Assembly (NCBI GenBank): GCA_038131795.1 | Contig: JAYPQE010000003.1 | Span: forward strand, 1,426,001 to 1,490,000 | Direction: 5' to 3' | Source: Eutrophobius brisbanensis | Lineage (GTDB): Bacteria > Pseudomonadota > Gammaproteobacteria > Eutrophobiales > Eutrophobiaceae | DNA: 64,000 nt | In this document: in pieces, positions 9,504 through 18,771 of the stretch | Numbering within the stretch: position 1 is the first letter of the stretch | How the letters are laid out: every line of letters begins with the position of its first letter | The notes under the pieces: model-generated | The model's database searches: none | Told to the model about the DNA's origin: nothing | Seen by the model: the letters and a program-made list of their open reading frames with translations, nothing else | Translations under genes and position numbers: made by a program

Positions 9504-10871
9504 TTATTTTCGACGGTCAATCAGCCGTTTTGCCTTGAATTCGGTACGTTCCAGCTGGCCTGACGTTAATAATTCAACGTTTACCCGTACACCTAATCGA
9601 ACACGCAACTTTTCAGCCAGTTGTTTTTGAGTATCTTCATCGGTCTCCTGCATCTCTGATTGAACGGTCAATTCATCCATGCTGCCTTTCTTATCCACTA
9701 TGGCACGAAATTCGCCGCCATATCGCGAATCACCCACCAGTACATCTTCAATGGCGGTAAGGTAAACATTTTCACCCCGGATGGTGATCATGTCATCGGC
9801 ACGGCCAAACAGACCATCCGGTAGCCTGGCGTAGGTCCTGCCACAGGGGTTGGACTTTTGCTCACGGCGCGTAATATCACCGGCGTAAAAACGGATCATG
9901 GGTTGTGAGTCACGCTCCAGGTGGGTGTATACCAGGATCCCGTCTTCACCATCTGCGACAGGCTCTTTAGTGTCAGGATGGACAATCTCGGTATACACCA
10001 GGTCGTCCCATAACAGCATGCCCAGTCGATCAGCAGTCTCTGCGTTTGTCATCCAGGGAGACATTTCACTGGTAGAACCACAGTCTATGCATATGCCGCC
10101 ATACAAATCTTCGATCTTCTTTTTGGTGGCCGGTATACCGGCACCCGGTTCACCAGAAAAAAATAAAACTTTAAAACCAAACTCCTCAGGGTTGTAGCCA
10201 CTAGCCCGGGCCTTTTCACCCATGTAAAGCGCGTAAGAAGGGGTACCGTAAAATATTTCAGGTTTCAATGATGCAAGCCATTCAAATGAACGCTCTGTTT
10301 GCCCGGGGACACCGGCTCCAAATGGAAAGACCGTTGCTCGCATTCTTTCCGCACCAATGAGTGCCCCCCAACTGCCCATGTAGTTACTGAAAAAGGAACC
10401 TATGAATACTTTATGGCTGGGCCTGATACCGAACGACCACATTATTCGTGCATGGGCGTAGCCGATCCGTTCCCAGTCGTCCCTGCTGATGCCAAAGTAC
10501 GTTGGCCGGCCGGTGGTGCCTGAGGTGCCATGAATACGAAACACCGACTCGGGTTCAATACATAGATAATCACCGTAGGGTGGATGTTGATTTTGTGCTG
10601 CTCGTAGATCGTCTTTGTAGAGAATTGGGACGTTTTTTAAATCTGCCACAGAATTTAATTTGTCCGGATCAAATCCTGCCTCATCAAACCGTTGTTTATA
10701 AAAAGTGGACTGACTGTAGCAATATTGCAGCTGCGCCTTCAGCTTTGGAACGATGATATCTTTTTCCCGGTCACCTGGATCCATGGTTTCAATCTCCGGC
10801 GACCAGTGGACCTGATCTTCATCGGGTAAGAATTCCGGATCGTATTTTGGGGGCCATTGAAAATGGCTCAT
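9504..10871 (-). CDS. PaaK-like AMP-forming acyl-CoA ligase
   Basis: A 455-aa ligase of the phenylacetate-CoA ligase family. The AMP-binding P-loop is HGTSGTTGRPT at residues 114-124, followed by the adenylate motif around DCGSTSEMSPW and the hinge GRADDMITIRGENVY. Such enzymes turn a carboxylic acid, ATP and CoA into acyl-CoA, AMP and PPi. It is divergently transcribed from a B12-dependent mutase cluster whose residues point to 2-hydroxyisobutyryl-CoA. I therefore infer it activates a short branched hydroxyacid such as 2-hydroxyisobutyrate. The alternative is a genuine aryl-acetate ligase. Confidence 0.88.
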   Translation of the reverse strand: MSHFQWPPKYDPEFLPDEDQVHWSPEIETMDPGDREKDIIVPKLKAQLQYCYSQSTFYKQRFDEAGFDPDKLNSVADLKNVPILYKDDLRAAQNQHPPYGDYLCIEPESVFRIHGTSGTTGRPTYFGISRDDWERIGYAHARIMWSFGIRPSHKVFIGSFFSNYMGSWGALIGAERMRATVFPFGAGVPGQTERSFEWLASLKPEIFYGTPSYALYMGEKARASGYNPEEFGFKVLFFSGEPGAGIPATKKKIEDLYGGICIDCGSTSEMSPWMTNAETADRLGMLLWDDLVYTEIVHPDTKEPVADGEDGILVYTHLERDSQPMIRFYAGDITRREQKSNPCGRTYARLPDGLFGRADDMITIRGENVYLTAIEDVLVGDSRYGGEFRAIVDKKGSMDELTVQSEMQETDEDTQKQLAEKLRVRLGVRVNVELLTSGQLERTEFKAKRLIDRRK

Positions 10872-10921
10872 GGGTATTTACTCCTAATGTTATTGATGAA
10901 CTTCTGCACTTTAATGCTTAA

Positions 10922-10941
10922 TTGATTAACATGGTAATCAA
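10922..10941. promoter_or_regulatory. Inverted repeat in the ligase/mutase divergent promoter
   Basis: A perfect inverted repeat, TTGATTA and TAATCAA separated by six bases, lies in the 147-bp gap between the divergent ligase and B12-subunit genes. A second looser pair (TGTTA/TAACA) follows at about 10961-10981. The position suits an operator for a regulator controlling both directions, but no regulator gene is next to it. Confidence 0.4.
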
Positions 10942-11018
10942 CCAGGCTTTTTATTTTAGTGTTAAAATAATACCATAACATTATTCTTTAATACCTTTCT
11001 AAGTGGTGGAAAAATACT

Positions 11019-11435
11019 ATGTCGGAAACTCAATCAAGGACACGCGTTCTGATCGCGAAGGTTGGCCTGGACGGCCATGACCGTGGTGTAAAAATTGTCG
11101 CCAGATGCCTGCGCGATGCAGGTATGGATGTGATTTATACCGGACTACACCGTACCCCGGAAGAGGTGGTGACTGCCGCCGTACAGGAGGATGTGGATGT
11201 GATCGGTATCAGTATCCTGTCTGGTGCACATATGACGATCTTTCCCCGTGTCCTGGAACTCCTCAAAGAGGCCGGTGCAGATGATATTCTGCTGTTGGGT
11301 GGTGGCGTCATGGCGGATGAGGACGTAGTCACCTTAAAGGAGATGGGTGTAGCGGAGATCATGCTGCAGGACACCCCGCCGGAAGCTATTGTAAAAACCG
11401 TTAATGATCTAGTGACTCAACGGGGCGAGCGTTAA
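11019..11435 (+). CDS. hcmB: 2-hydroxyisobutyryl-CoA mutase small (B12-binding) subunit
   Basis: A 138-aa stand-alone cobalamin-binding domain. The base-off B12 motif D-x-H-x-x-G is present at D18, H20 and G23 (DGHDRG), with SILSGAH and the LLLGGGV loop that receive the nucleotide tail. The length matches small subunits of two-component acyl-CoA mutases, and the large subunit is encoded 1 kb downstream with the GTPase between. The specific assignment depends on the large-subunit pocket residues; methylmalonyl- or isobutyryl-CoA mutase small subunits look alike. Confidence 0.85.
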   Translation: MSETQSRTRVLIAKVGLDGHDRGVKIVARCLRDAGMDVIYTGLHRTPEEVVTAAVQEDVDVIGISILSGAHMTIFPRVLELLKEAGADDILLLGGGVMADEDVVTLKEMGVAEIMLQDTPPEAIVKTVNDLVTQRGER

Positions 11436-11480
11436 CAGTCCTGATCATTTGTTGCTGTCTCTATCGCATTTAAAATTATT

Positions 11481-12434
11481 ATGCCTATTGCTTCTATAGA
11501 ACTGGTGGAGAAAATACTGGCCGGGGAAACCCATAGTATTGCTCGCCTGATATCCCGCGCCGAAGCCGGTAGCCAGGAATGCCGCGAGGCCATGGCAAAA
11601 CTCTATAAGCATTCCGGGAAGACGCATATTATTGGTGTCACTGGCGTACCGGGCAGTGGCAAGTCAACATTGATGAAAAGCCTGGCGGAAGGCTTCAGGC
11701 ATGAAGGCCATAAAGTTGGCATCATTGCTGTTGATCCATCAAGCCCGTTTTCCGGTGGTGCCATACTGGGTGACCGGATCCGTATGAACGAGCTTACCGC
11801 TGACACTGGCATCTTTATCCGTAGCATGGCCACACGCGGTGCCCTGGGAGGGCTGGCAAGGGCCACCCTTGATGCGGTTGATGTACTGGATGCCGCGGGG
11901 TTTGATGTTGTGTTTATTGAAACGGTGGGGGTGGGCCAGGACGAAGTTGATATCGTCCAGGCAGCGCATACAACCATGGTGGTCTCCGCCCCGGGGCTGG
12001 GTGATGAGATCCAGGCAATCAAGGCAGGGGTGCTGGAGATTGCTGATATCCATACCGTGAGTAAATGTGATCGTGCGGATGCCAATAAAACCATTACTGA
12101 TTTGAAACAGATGTTGATGCTGGGCCTGGAACATTCCGAGCCAAAAAAATGGCCGGTCCCGGTTATCGGCAGCAGTGCCCATACAGGAGAAGGTGTAGAT
12201 ACCCTGATTAAGACCATCAATCAACATTACCAGTACCTTAACGATTCAGGGGAAATAGCGGCGAAATGTGAAACAATCGCCAGGAACCGGATCATTAAAT
12301 ATACCGAAAATATTTTATATAAACAATTCACAGAGCGCTGCAATGAATTATTTCAGGAAGTTATAACCCGCGTCACTAACCGCGAGGAAGACCCGCATAG
12401 TGCCGCAGAAACATTACTCACAACATTTAAATAG
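11481..12434 (+). CDS. MeaB-like GTPase chaperone of the B12 mutase
   Basis: A 317-aa G3E-family GTPase (MeaB/ArgK/MeaH type). Walker A is GVPGSGKS at residues 55-62, followed by VDPSSPFSGGAILGDR, FIETVGVGQ and the guanine-specificity motif SKCDRAD. These proteins gate adenosylcobalamin loading and protect acyl-CoA mutases from inactivation. The gene lies between the small and large mutase subunits, 12 bp upstream of the latter, so it most likely serves that enzyme. Confidence 0.92.
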   Translation: MPIASIELVEKILAGETHSIARLISRAEAGSQECREAMAKLYKHSGKTHIIGVTGVPGSGKSTLMKSLAEGFRHEGHKVGIIAVDPSSPFSGGAILGDRIRMNELTADTGIFIRSMATRGALGGLARATLDAVDVLDAAGFDVVFIETVGVGQDEVDIVQAAHTTMVVSAPGLGDEIQAIKAGVLEIADIHTVSKCDRADANKTITDLKQMLMLGLEHSEPKKWPVPVIGSSAHTGEGVDTLIKTINQHYQYLNDSGEIAAKCETIARNRIIKYTENILYKQFTERCNELFQEVITRVTNREEDPHSAAETLLTTFK

Positions 12435-12446
12435 GCAAAGACTAAT

Positions 12447-14114
12447 ATGAAGCAACTTGAAATCCAATTCCAGGAATGGGAACAAAATGAGGTCAAATCA
12501 TTTATTGAGAGGCAACCGGAGAGCAAGCCGGAATATGTCTCTGCATCCGGATTTCCACTTAAACGGGTCTATACCCCCCTGGATACAGACGGGATAGACT
12601 ATGTTGATAATATTGGTTTCCCCGGCCAGTATCCGTTTGCCAGGGGACCCTACCCCACCATGTATCGCGGCCGTAACTGGACCATGCGCCAGATTGCCGG
12701 CTTTGGTACCGGGACGGACACCAACAAGCGCTATAAATATCTCATTGAACAGGGCCAGACCGGTTTATCAACAGACTTTGATATGCCCACCCTGATGGGG
12801 TATGACTCCGACCATCCAATGAGCCACGGAGAAGTGGGCCGGGAAGGTGTGGCCATTGATACCCTGGCAGACATGGAAGCCTTATATGATGGTATAGACC
12901 TCACAAAGATATCGGCATCCATGACCATTAACCCCACCGCCTGGATCCTGTATGCCATGTATATCGCCCTGTGTGAAAAGCGTGGCTATGACCTGCACCA
13001 GGTCTCCGGCACGATTCAAACAGATATTCTTAAGGAATATATCGCCCAGAAGGAATGGATCTTCCCCATTAAACCTTCTGTACGCCTGGTAAGGGACTGC
13101 ATTGTCTATGCATCACAGAATACCAAACGCTATAACCCAATCAATATTTCCGGTTACCATATCTCTGAAGCAGGTTCCACAGCTGTCCAGGAGGCCGCTT
13201 TTACCCTGGCCAATACCATTGCCTACGTGGAAGAGGTCCTGAAGGCCGGAGTGGATATTGATGACTTTGCCCCCAGGCTCGCGTTCTTCTTTGTTTGCCA
13301 GGCTGACTTTTTTGAAGAGATCGCAAAATTTCGTGCCCTGCGAAGTGTCTATGCCACCATCATGAAAGAACGATTCGGAGCGAAGAAACCTGAATCCATG
13401 CGCATGCGCTATCACACCCAAACAGCCGCAGCGACCCTGACCAAACCACAATACAAGGTCAATATCGTCAGGACTGCCCTGCAGGCCCTTTGTGCTATAC
13501 TGGGGGGCACCCAGAGTTTACACACCAATGGTATGGATGAGGCCTTTACCATCCCCACGGAAGAGGCAATGAAGATTGCCTTACGAACCCAGCAGGTGAT
13601 CGCTGATGAGACCAATGTCACCTCGGTGGTTGATCCATTGGGTGGTTCCTATTATGTGGAAGCACTGACGGACAAAATGAAAAAAGAGATTTTCAACATA
13701 CTGGACAAAGTAGAGGAAATGGGTGGGACCATCGCCGCCATTGAGGCAAGCTGGTTTCAAAAAGAAATCGCCGATTCCGCCTATGATTTTGCTCTGCGTA
13801 AGGCCAGTGGTGAACGGCCTGTCCTGGGGGTAAATAAGTATGTTGAAGAAGAGGAAGAGGTAGACATTGAGATTCATGATTATGATCCTGAAACGGAGAA
13901 ACGACAGATTGCCAATCTGAATAACGTCCGTGGATCAAGAGATGAAGCTGAGGTGCAGAAGTTACTGGAAGAATTAAAGACTGTGGCACAAAACGAAGAT
14001 GAGAACATCATGCCGGTAACTATTAAACTGGTTAAAGCCGGTGCTTCCATGGGCGACATCGTGGAATCCCTGAAGGGTATCTGGGGTGTCTACCGGGAAA
14101 ACCCGGTTTTTTAG
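12447..14114 (+). CDS. hcmA: 2-hydroxyisobutyryl-CoA mutase large subunit
   Basis: A 555-aa acyl-CoA mutase TIM-barrel subunit without its own B12 domain. Substrate-channel motifs include RGPYPTMY, GLSTDFDMPTLMGYDSDHP and RYHTQTAAATLTKPQ. In methylmalonyl-CoA mutase the pocket reads RQYAGF and an Ala before FDLPT. Here the positions are Ile83 (RQIAGF) and Asp110 (TDFDMP), 27 residues apart, which matches Ile90 and Asp117 described for HcmA of Aquincola tertiaricarbonis. That enzyme interconverts 2-hydroxyisobutyryl-CoA and (S)-3-hydroxybutyryl-CoA. Length is close to HcmA. Related tertiary acyl-CoA esters are possible substrates. Confidence 0.85.
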   Translation: MKQLEIQFQEWEQNEVKSFIERQPESKPEYVSASGFPLKRVYTPLDTDGIDYVDNIGFPGQYPFARGPYPTMYRGRNWTMRQIAGFGTGTDTNKRYKYLIEQGQTGLSTDFDMPTLMGYDSDHPMSHGEVGREGVAIDTLADMEALYDGIDLTKISASMTINPTAWILYAMYIALCEKRGYDLHQVSGTIQTDILKEYIAQKEWIFPIKPSVRLVRDCIVYASQNTKRYNPINISGYHISEAGSTAVQEAAFTLANTIAYVEEVLKAGVDIDDFAPRLAFFFVCQADFFEEIAKFRALRSVYATIMKERFGAKKPESMRMRYHTQTAAATLTKPQYKVNIVRTALQALCAILGGTQSLHTNGMDEAFTIPTEEAMKIALRTQQVIADETNVTSVVDPLGGSYYVEALTDKMKKEIFNILDKVEEMGGTIAAIEASWFQKEIADSAYDFALRKASGERPVLGVNKYVEEEEEVDIEIHDYDPETEKRQIANLNNVRGSRDEAEVQKLLEELKTVAQNEDENIMPVTIKLVKAGASMGDIVESLKGIWGVYRENPVF

Positions 14115-14135
14115 TTTCGTTGATAACGGGCTGTC

Positions 14136-14987
14136 TTATTCGTACTTGAAAAAACCTTCACCGGTCTTTTTACCCAGCTTGTTTGCCGCCACCATTTTCT
14201 TTAATAATGGACAGGGGCGATATTTGGGATCGTTATAGCCGTTATAAAGCACTTCCATAATCGCCAGGCAGACATCCAGGCCAATAAAATCCGCCAGTGT
14301 CAGTGGTCCCATGGGATGATTCATGCCCAGCTTCATTACAGTATCGATATCTTCTGCCGAGGCAACCCCTTCCATCAGTGCAAACATGGCCTCATTGAGC
14401 ATAGGTATTAATATTCTATTGGAGACAAACCCGGGGTAATCAAACGTCTCTACCGGGACCTTGTCCAGCTTCTCAGACAATTCTCTAATTGTGTTATAGG
14501 TTTCATCACTGGTGGAATAGCCGCGAATAATCTCGACCAGTTTCATCATTGGCACCGGGTTCATAAAATGCATGCCGATAAACCTGTCCGGCCGGGTATT
14601 GGTCGCAAGTTCGGTAATGGAGAGGGACGAGGTATTACTGGCAAAAATACAATCATCCTTCAATATGGAATTCAGTTGACTGAAAATCTCTAATTTTGCT
14701 TTCTTGTTTTCATAGATGGCTTCTATTACCAGATCCACGGTAGCAGGTGTGTGACTGACACCGATAATTGTAGTGATATTTGCCAGGGCAGATGTTTTGT
14801 CCTGTTCTGAAATCAGCTCTTTCTTTACCTGTCTATCAAGGTTTGCAGATATTGTAAAAAGGGCTTTCTCTGCCAACGCCTCGTCTGTCTCAACTAGATA
14901 AACGGAATACCCTTTGAGTGAAAACACATGGGTAATACCATTACCCATGGTACCTCCACCTATTACAGCAATTGATTTAATAGCCAT
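14136..14987 (-). CDS. 3-hydroxyacyl-CoA (3-hydroxybutyryl-CoA) dehydrogenase
   Basis: A 283-aa single-function 3HCDH with the NAD motif GGGTMGNG (residues 9-16), a catalytic His in GMHFMNPVPMMKLVEII and the C-terminal FIGLDVCLAIME domain. The length equals Hbd/PaaH-type enzymes, which oxidise (S)-3-hydroxyacyl-CoA to 3-ketoacyl-CoA in the cytoplasm. It converges on the mutase gene and is 12 bp downstream of the MaoC gene. It would oxidise the (S)-3-hydroxybutyryl-CoA that an Asp-type HCM makes, giving acetoacetyl-CoA. Confidence 0.92.
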   Translation of the reverse strand: MAIKSIAVIGGGTMGNGITHVFSLKGYSVYLVETDEALAEKALFTISANLDRQVKKELISEQDKTSALANITTIIGVSHTPATVDLVIEAIYENKKAKLEIFSQLNSILKDDCIFASNTSSLSITELATNTRPDRFIGMHFMNPVPMMKLVEIIRGYSTSDETYNTIRELSEKLDKVPVETFDYPGFVSNRILIPMLNEAMFALMEGVASAEDIDTVMKLGMNHPMGPLTLADFIGLDVCLAIMEVLYNGYNDPKYRPCPLLKKMVAANKLGKKTGEGFFKYE

Positions 14988-14999
14988 TTCTCTTTTTTC

Positions 15000-15479
15000 C
15001 TATTCTGCGCCGCCCGCTGGTTTCCGGCGCTGGTAATGTTGTCTACCTGTCATGGAGCATACGACCTCATCGTCCTGGTTGAGCACATCCCAGCGAAATT
15101 GTACTGTGCCACGGGTTGAGACCTTCTGTGACGGGGTCTGATTGAGGACTGTTGAACGTAAGCGTAAGGCATCACCGGGTCGTACCGGTTTATACCAGCG
15201 AAGTTCATCCAGTCCCGGTGATCCGATACACGAGCTTTCCAGTAGATATCCGTCACACATTAATCGCATGGCGATACTACACGTCTGCCAGCCACTGGCA
15301 ATTAATCCACCAAAATGCGTGTCTTTCGCTGCTTCTTCGTCGATGTGGTAAGGCTGGGGGTCGTATTCACGTGCAAATGCAGTAATCTCATCTGCGGTTA
15401 GCGTCTTAGATTTAGATTCATATTCCCAGTCGGGGGTAAAGTCTTCCCAGTAATATTTGATTTGTTCTTTATTTGACAT
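15000..15479 (-). CDS. MaoC-family (R)-type hydratase
   Basis: A 159-aa hot-dog fold protein with the MaoC pattern FAREYDPQPYHIDEEAAKDTHFGGLIASGWQT, holding the catalytic Asp and His pair. Family members hydrate enoyl-CoA or act on related thioesters. It is the first gene of a two-gene operon with the 3-hydroxyacyl-CoA dehydrogenase. Role is CoA-ester catabolism; the exact substrate is unclear. Confidence 0.88.
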   Translation of the reverse strand: MSNKEQIKYYWEDFTPDWEYESKSKTLTADEITAFAREYDPQPYHIDEEAAKDTHFGGLIASGWQTCSIAMRLMCDGYLLESSCIGSPGLDELRWYKPVRPGDALRLRSTVLNQTPSQKVSTRGTVQFRWDVLNQDDEVVCSMTGRQHYQRRKPAGGAE

Positions 15480-15531
15480 AGGTCGTCCTGATAAATGGCG
15501 CTGTATAAGCTATTACCCTTATTCCTGACAC

Positions 15532-16071
15532 TTAAGGGATATAAAATTCTCCAAAGTATCCGGATACTGAAACAGTAATTTCAATGATTTGAGATGTGCG
15601 GTTTTCCCAGTACCAGCCATGGGTTCCGGCAAACCCTGCAATCATATTTCCGCTGGCAGAATCAATGGCTTCTTCTTCCCAGAAACTGGTAAATTCATCG
15701 GGTCCTGCATCATGCTCTTCGGCATGCATGTCCATATATAATTCACCCGTTGATTCCCAGTTATAAATGTACATTTGCCCACTGTTCATAACGGCCTTAA
15801 GTTCACTGCCACTTCCCGGATACAATCTAAGCGTAAACGTCTCACTTTTATAGGGTTCTTCGCTGTTAAAAAAAACCATTTGAGTCTGGTCTATGGAAAG
15901 CCCGGTGAGTCCCAGCGCGCCACCCAACCCAGTGGGATCCAACCCATACTCGGCAGGTAATACGGCAACGACTAATACTGCGATGGCAGCAATGGCAGCA
16001 GTGACAGTGGCTTTAACTAACCTTTTAGATGATGGGAGTTGCTCTTCAGTCAAATCAGAAATATCAGGCAT
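15532..16071 (-). CDS. Single-span membrane-anchored protein of unknown function
   Basis: A 179-aa protein with a short cytoplasmic N-terminus, one membrane helix (about residues 20-40, ATVTAAIAAIAVLVVAVLPA) and an extracytoplasmic beta-rich domain ending in FFGEFYIP-like GYFGEFYIP. It is 13 bp downstream of the HupE/UreJ-like gene, so the pair is probably co-transcribed. I recall similar proteins beside HupE-like genes in other proteobacteria but cannot name a function. Confidence 0.7.
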   Translation of the reverse strand: MPDISDLTEEQLPSSKRLVKATVTAAIAAIAVLVVAVLPAEYGLDPTGLGGALGLTGLSIDQTQMVFFNSEEPYKSETFTLRLYPGSGSELKAVMNSGQMYIYNWESTGELYMDMHAEEHDAGPDEFTSFWEEEAIDSASGNMIAGFAGTHGWYWENRTSQIIEITVSVSGYFGEFYIP

Positions 16072-16084
16072 AGTAGACCTTTAT

Positions 16085-16774
16085 TTAATTTATAACGTAA
16101 CCAGACATCTGGAAACCAAACAGCAAAAAGCCTAAGGCCATTAATATTACATTAGAGGCATATGCCTGCTTAATGAATCCTGTTGTTTTTCTCCAGTAGT
16201 TTAATGCGAGTAAGATAAACGTCAGCGCGAGGATCTGGCCTAGTTCTACGCCAACATTAAAGGCCAGAATATTTGCCACGAGACCATCCTCACTCAATGA
16301 AAAATCCTGTAGTTTGGTAGCCAGACCAAATCCATGAAAAAAACCAAAAACAAGCACGGCAACTTTTGTATTAGGCTGAACTCCAAACCAGCTTTTATAC
16401 GCACCAAGATTATCCAACGCCTTATAGACTATAGATAAACCAATAATCGCATCTACAATATAAGGATTGACATAAGTATTACTCAAGACGCCATATAGCA
16501 ATGTGACACTATGTCCAATTGCAAATAACGTAACATATATTCCAACATCACGTAGTCGGTAAAGAAAGAAGATTACGCCGAACAGGAATAACAGGTGATC
16601 ATAGCCGGTTACCATGTGCTTAGCACCAAGATACATAAAAGGAATGATATTAAGGCCTGAAGACTGCTGGATAAATGCCGCATCTCCACCAGTCACACCA
16701 TGTGCCTGTACTGCAGAGCAGCCCAACGAAAACAATATAAGAAATAAAATACGATTCAATGATTTCATAAACAA
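16085..16774 (-). CDS. HupE/UreJ family membrane protein
   Basis: A 229-aa protein with a signal peptide (LFLILFSLGCSAVQA) ending at AHG, followed by six or so membrane helices. The family motif region GAKHMVTGYDHLLFLFGVIFF contains conserved His and Asp, and a second His motif is FGFFHGFGLATKL. HupE/UreJ proteins are metal (nickel or cobalt) permeases in some species; others have unknown roles. No hydrogenase or urease genes are near, so nickel uptake is only a guess. B12 enzymes nearby make cobalt conceivable. Confidence 0.82.
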   Translation of the reverse strand: MFMKSLNRILFLILFSLGCSAVQAHGVTGGDAAFIQQSSGLNIIPFMYLGAKHMVTGYDHLLFLFGVIFFLYRLRDVGIYVTLFAIGHSVTLLYGVLSNTYVNPYIVDAIIGLSIVYKALDNLGAYKSWFGVQPNTKVAVLVFGFFHGFGLATKLQDFSLSEDGLVANILAFNVGVELGQILALTFILLALNYWRKTTGFIKQAYASNVILMALGFLLFGFQMSGYVIN

Positions 16775-16910
16775 AGAATGCCTATTTTAAGTCCACTGCT
16801 TTATTAAACTGTATTTTGGTAATGACTTAGTAGTTAAGATTTATGATTGCCTTCCCTGGCTTCAACCTGATTCCGGTTTTATTTAATTAAATTTCCATCA
16901 ACTCACTACT

Positions 16911-18668
16911 TTACTCACCGCCCGGAGGACGTACATCGGGATGAAAAAGATTTCCACCGCTGGACATGGCCTCTTCCATTTGCTTTACCTTATAGGCGTA
17001 CGGATCCTGGGCATAGGTCTCGTAATTCCCCGGGGCATTCACACCCGGGATACTTGGGATCCAGTCCGTTGCCAGGACTTCGTTGGGATCACCATAGCGT
17101 GAGGCCAGCGCTCTGACCTCGGGATTATCCAGAGATGAGGACCGTCCCCTGTCTACCAGGGTCACCCACTTGTCCGTACCGCGGATTCGTACCTTCATGG
17201 TATTGAAATAGGTACGGGTATGAAATGAATGGTATTGTGCCCAGAGATCTTTTTCCTCCTCAAACTTATATGCACTTGGAGGTGGAGAACTCATCGTACC
17301 CGGATCATGCCAGACCTGGGCACCAAATCCCCAGTGCATGACCCCGTCACGTTCACGGCCCGGGGCGATATAGTCATAACGAGGGTCAGGTTCCACTGCC
17401 TTGGGATTGGTCCCTAAAGCCGTTTCGTAATGCCAGAAATAGCCCGGGACATCATAATGCGGCCAATAGGTATCATGAATCCCCGGCATCTTCATCAAGG
17501 TCCTGGCCAGATCACTGTAGATACCATCACCACGTACTTCCGTAAGGTATCCATCCTCCCAGATCTGTTCCATTCGGCTGTAGTAACCGAAGTGGCTCGC
17601 TGTTGTCGCCAGGGTACCATTCAACCTGGCAACAGGATTCACCGGGATATACTCAGGCACAGTAGCGGGGTAATTCAACACATTCAGTCCATAGCTGCCG
17701 TAAGCCTCCTGTGGAAACATAAACAGATGACCACGAAGATACACGCCAGCCACCCAACGCTGGGCCTGCTCTTCCGTCAGGTCCCACCACACATCCGTAC
17801 CCTCCGGGTCAGTGATGCTGGCCCTGTCTGTTGAACCCAGTGGTTCCATGGTCAATTCTTCCGACATTAGCCAGACATCAGCCGGAAACGACCTGGCCGA
17901 TGACATCAGTTCCAGTTTATTATCGTATCGGAACAATCCCAGCCAGCGTTCTTTAGGCTTGAAGTTTTCCCAGATGGGGCCGCCGCGACCGTAGAATACC
18001 CCTTTGATGTCCGGGTTATCATCCATATAATCATTCAGGTATTTAACCATTAAGCCAGTTGGTGAGTTGGCCTGAAAAAGATCGATGGACTTCATCTTGT
18101 CATGAACGGTCTGAAGATGCTCTGGCAACTGTGAACGGACATCACCGGGGTTACACAGGTCATACAAATCCGGCCGGGTATTTTTCAGGAAGTCGTTCAT
18201 TGAAAATGGTGCGCAGCCGTTAACCCAACCCTGGGTATTCACCGCACCAGAGATGGCCTTTATGGCATCCTGGTATTCCACAACCTGCTCTCTCGTCAGC
18301 CCCACTACCTCGTAATCTCGAATCAAGATGGCCTCGACGCCGCGCTCTTCGTATGCCCGGATGATGGCCTCGATATACATATCCATCTCTGGTGCCATAG
18401 TGGATTCGAACGCCATGGTCGCCAGGATTACCTTGTCACCGGGTTTGGCAATGCCCAGTCCATTACCCAGGAAGGCGTTTTCATTAACAACGGCCTTACG
18501 AGCAAAGGGCATAATATCTTCCACCGTTTTCGGATCTGGTAATGTCGGAATACTGGGCTGGGGGTATTCACCCTCATCCAGTGCATAAACAAAATTTGGA
18601 ATCACTGTAATACTTAATATTGCCAGTAATGTCCTGAAAATCTTTAGTTGTGATATTGTCCGTATCAT
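16911..18668 (-). CDS. Exported protein resembling M29 aminopeptidase/NicX fold
   Basis: A 585-aa protein with a Sec signal peptide (LLAILSITVIPNFVYA). An N-terminal part KPGDKVILATMAFESTMAPEM followed by a search-and-act region resembles the start of thermophilic aminopeptidase/NicX-type proteins, and the late segment GTNPKAVEPDPRYDYIAPGRERDGVMHWGFGAQVWHDPG contains the Glu/His-rich pattern of that fold. NicX is a ring-cleaving dioxygenase and M29 enzymes are metallo-aminopeptidases; both are cytoplasmic, so an exported version is odd. The family assignment is tentative. It is followed by a YciI protein and preceded by HupE in the same orientation. Confidence 0.6.
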   Translation of the reverse strand: MIRTISQLKIFRTLLAILSITVIPNFVYALDEGEYPQPSIPTLPDPKTVEDIMPFARKAVVNENAFLGNGLGIAKPGDKVILATMAFESTMAPEMDMYIEAIIRAYEERGVEAILIRDYEVVGLTREQVVEYQDAIKAISGAVNTQGWVNGCAPFSMNDFLKNTRPDLYDLCNPGDVRSQLPEHLQTVHDKMKSIDLFQANSPTGLMVKYLNDYMDDNPDIKGVFYGRGGPIWENFKPKERWLGLFRYDNKLELMSSARSFPADVWLMSEELTMEPLGSTDRASITDPEGTDVWWDLTEEQAQRWVAGVYLRGHLFMFPQEAYGSYGLNVLNYPATVPEYIPVNPVARLNGTLATTASHFGYYSRMEQIWEDGYLTEVRGDGIYSDLARTLMKMPGIHDTYWPHYDVPGYFWHYETALGTNPKAVEPDPRYDYIAPGRERDGVMHWGFGAQVWHDPGTMSSPPPSAYKFEEEKDLWAQYHSFHTRTYFNTMKVRIRGTDKWVTLVDRGRSSSLDNPEVRALASRYGDPNEVLATDWIPSIPGVNAPGNYETYAQDPYAYKVKQMEEAMSSGGNLFHPDVRPPGGE

Positions 18669-18771
18669 CTTCTCTTACCTCACCATTTATTAGCTAATTG
18701 CCTGTTATACAGTGCCCCCACTTCAACTGATTGTAGACCCGTTGCCCCAGTGTTACCAGTTGCACTATAAA

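Noticed and set aside
12447..14114. Methylmalonyl-CoA mutase
   Set aside because: The overall family fits, but RQIAGF and TDFDMP replace the MCM residues RQYAGF and Ala-FDLPT, which favours the 2-hydroxyisobutyryl-CoA type.
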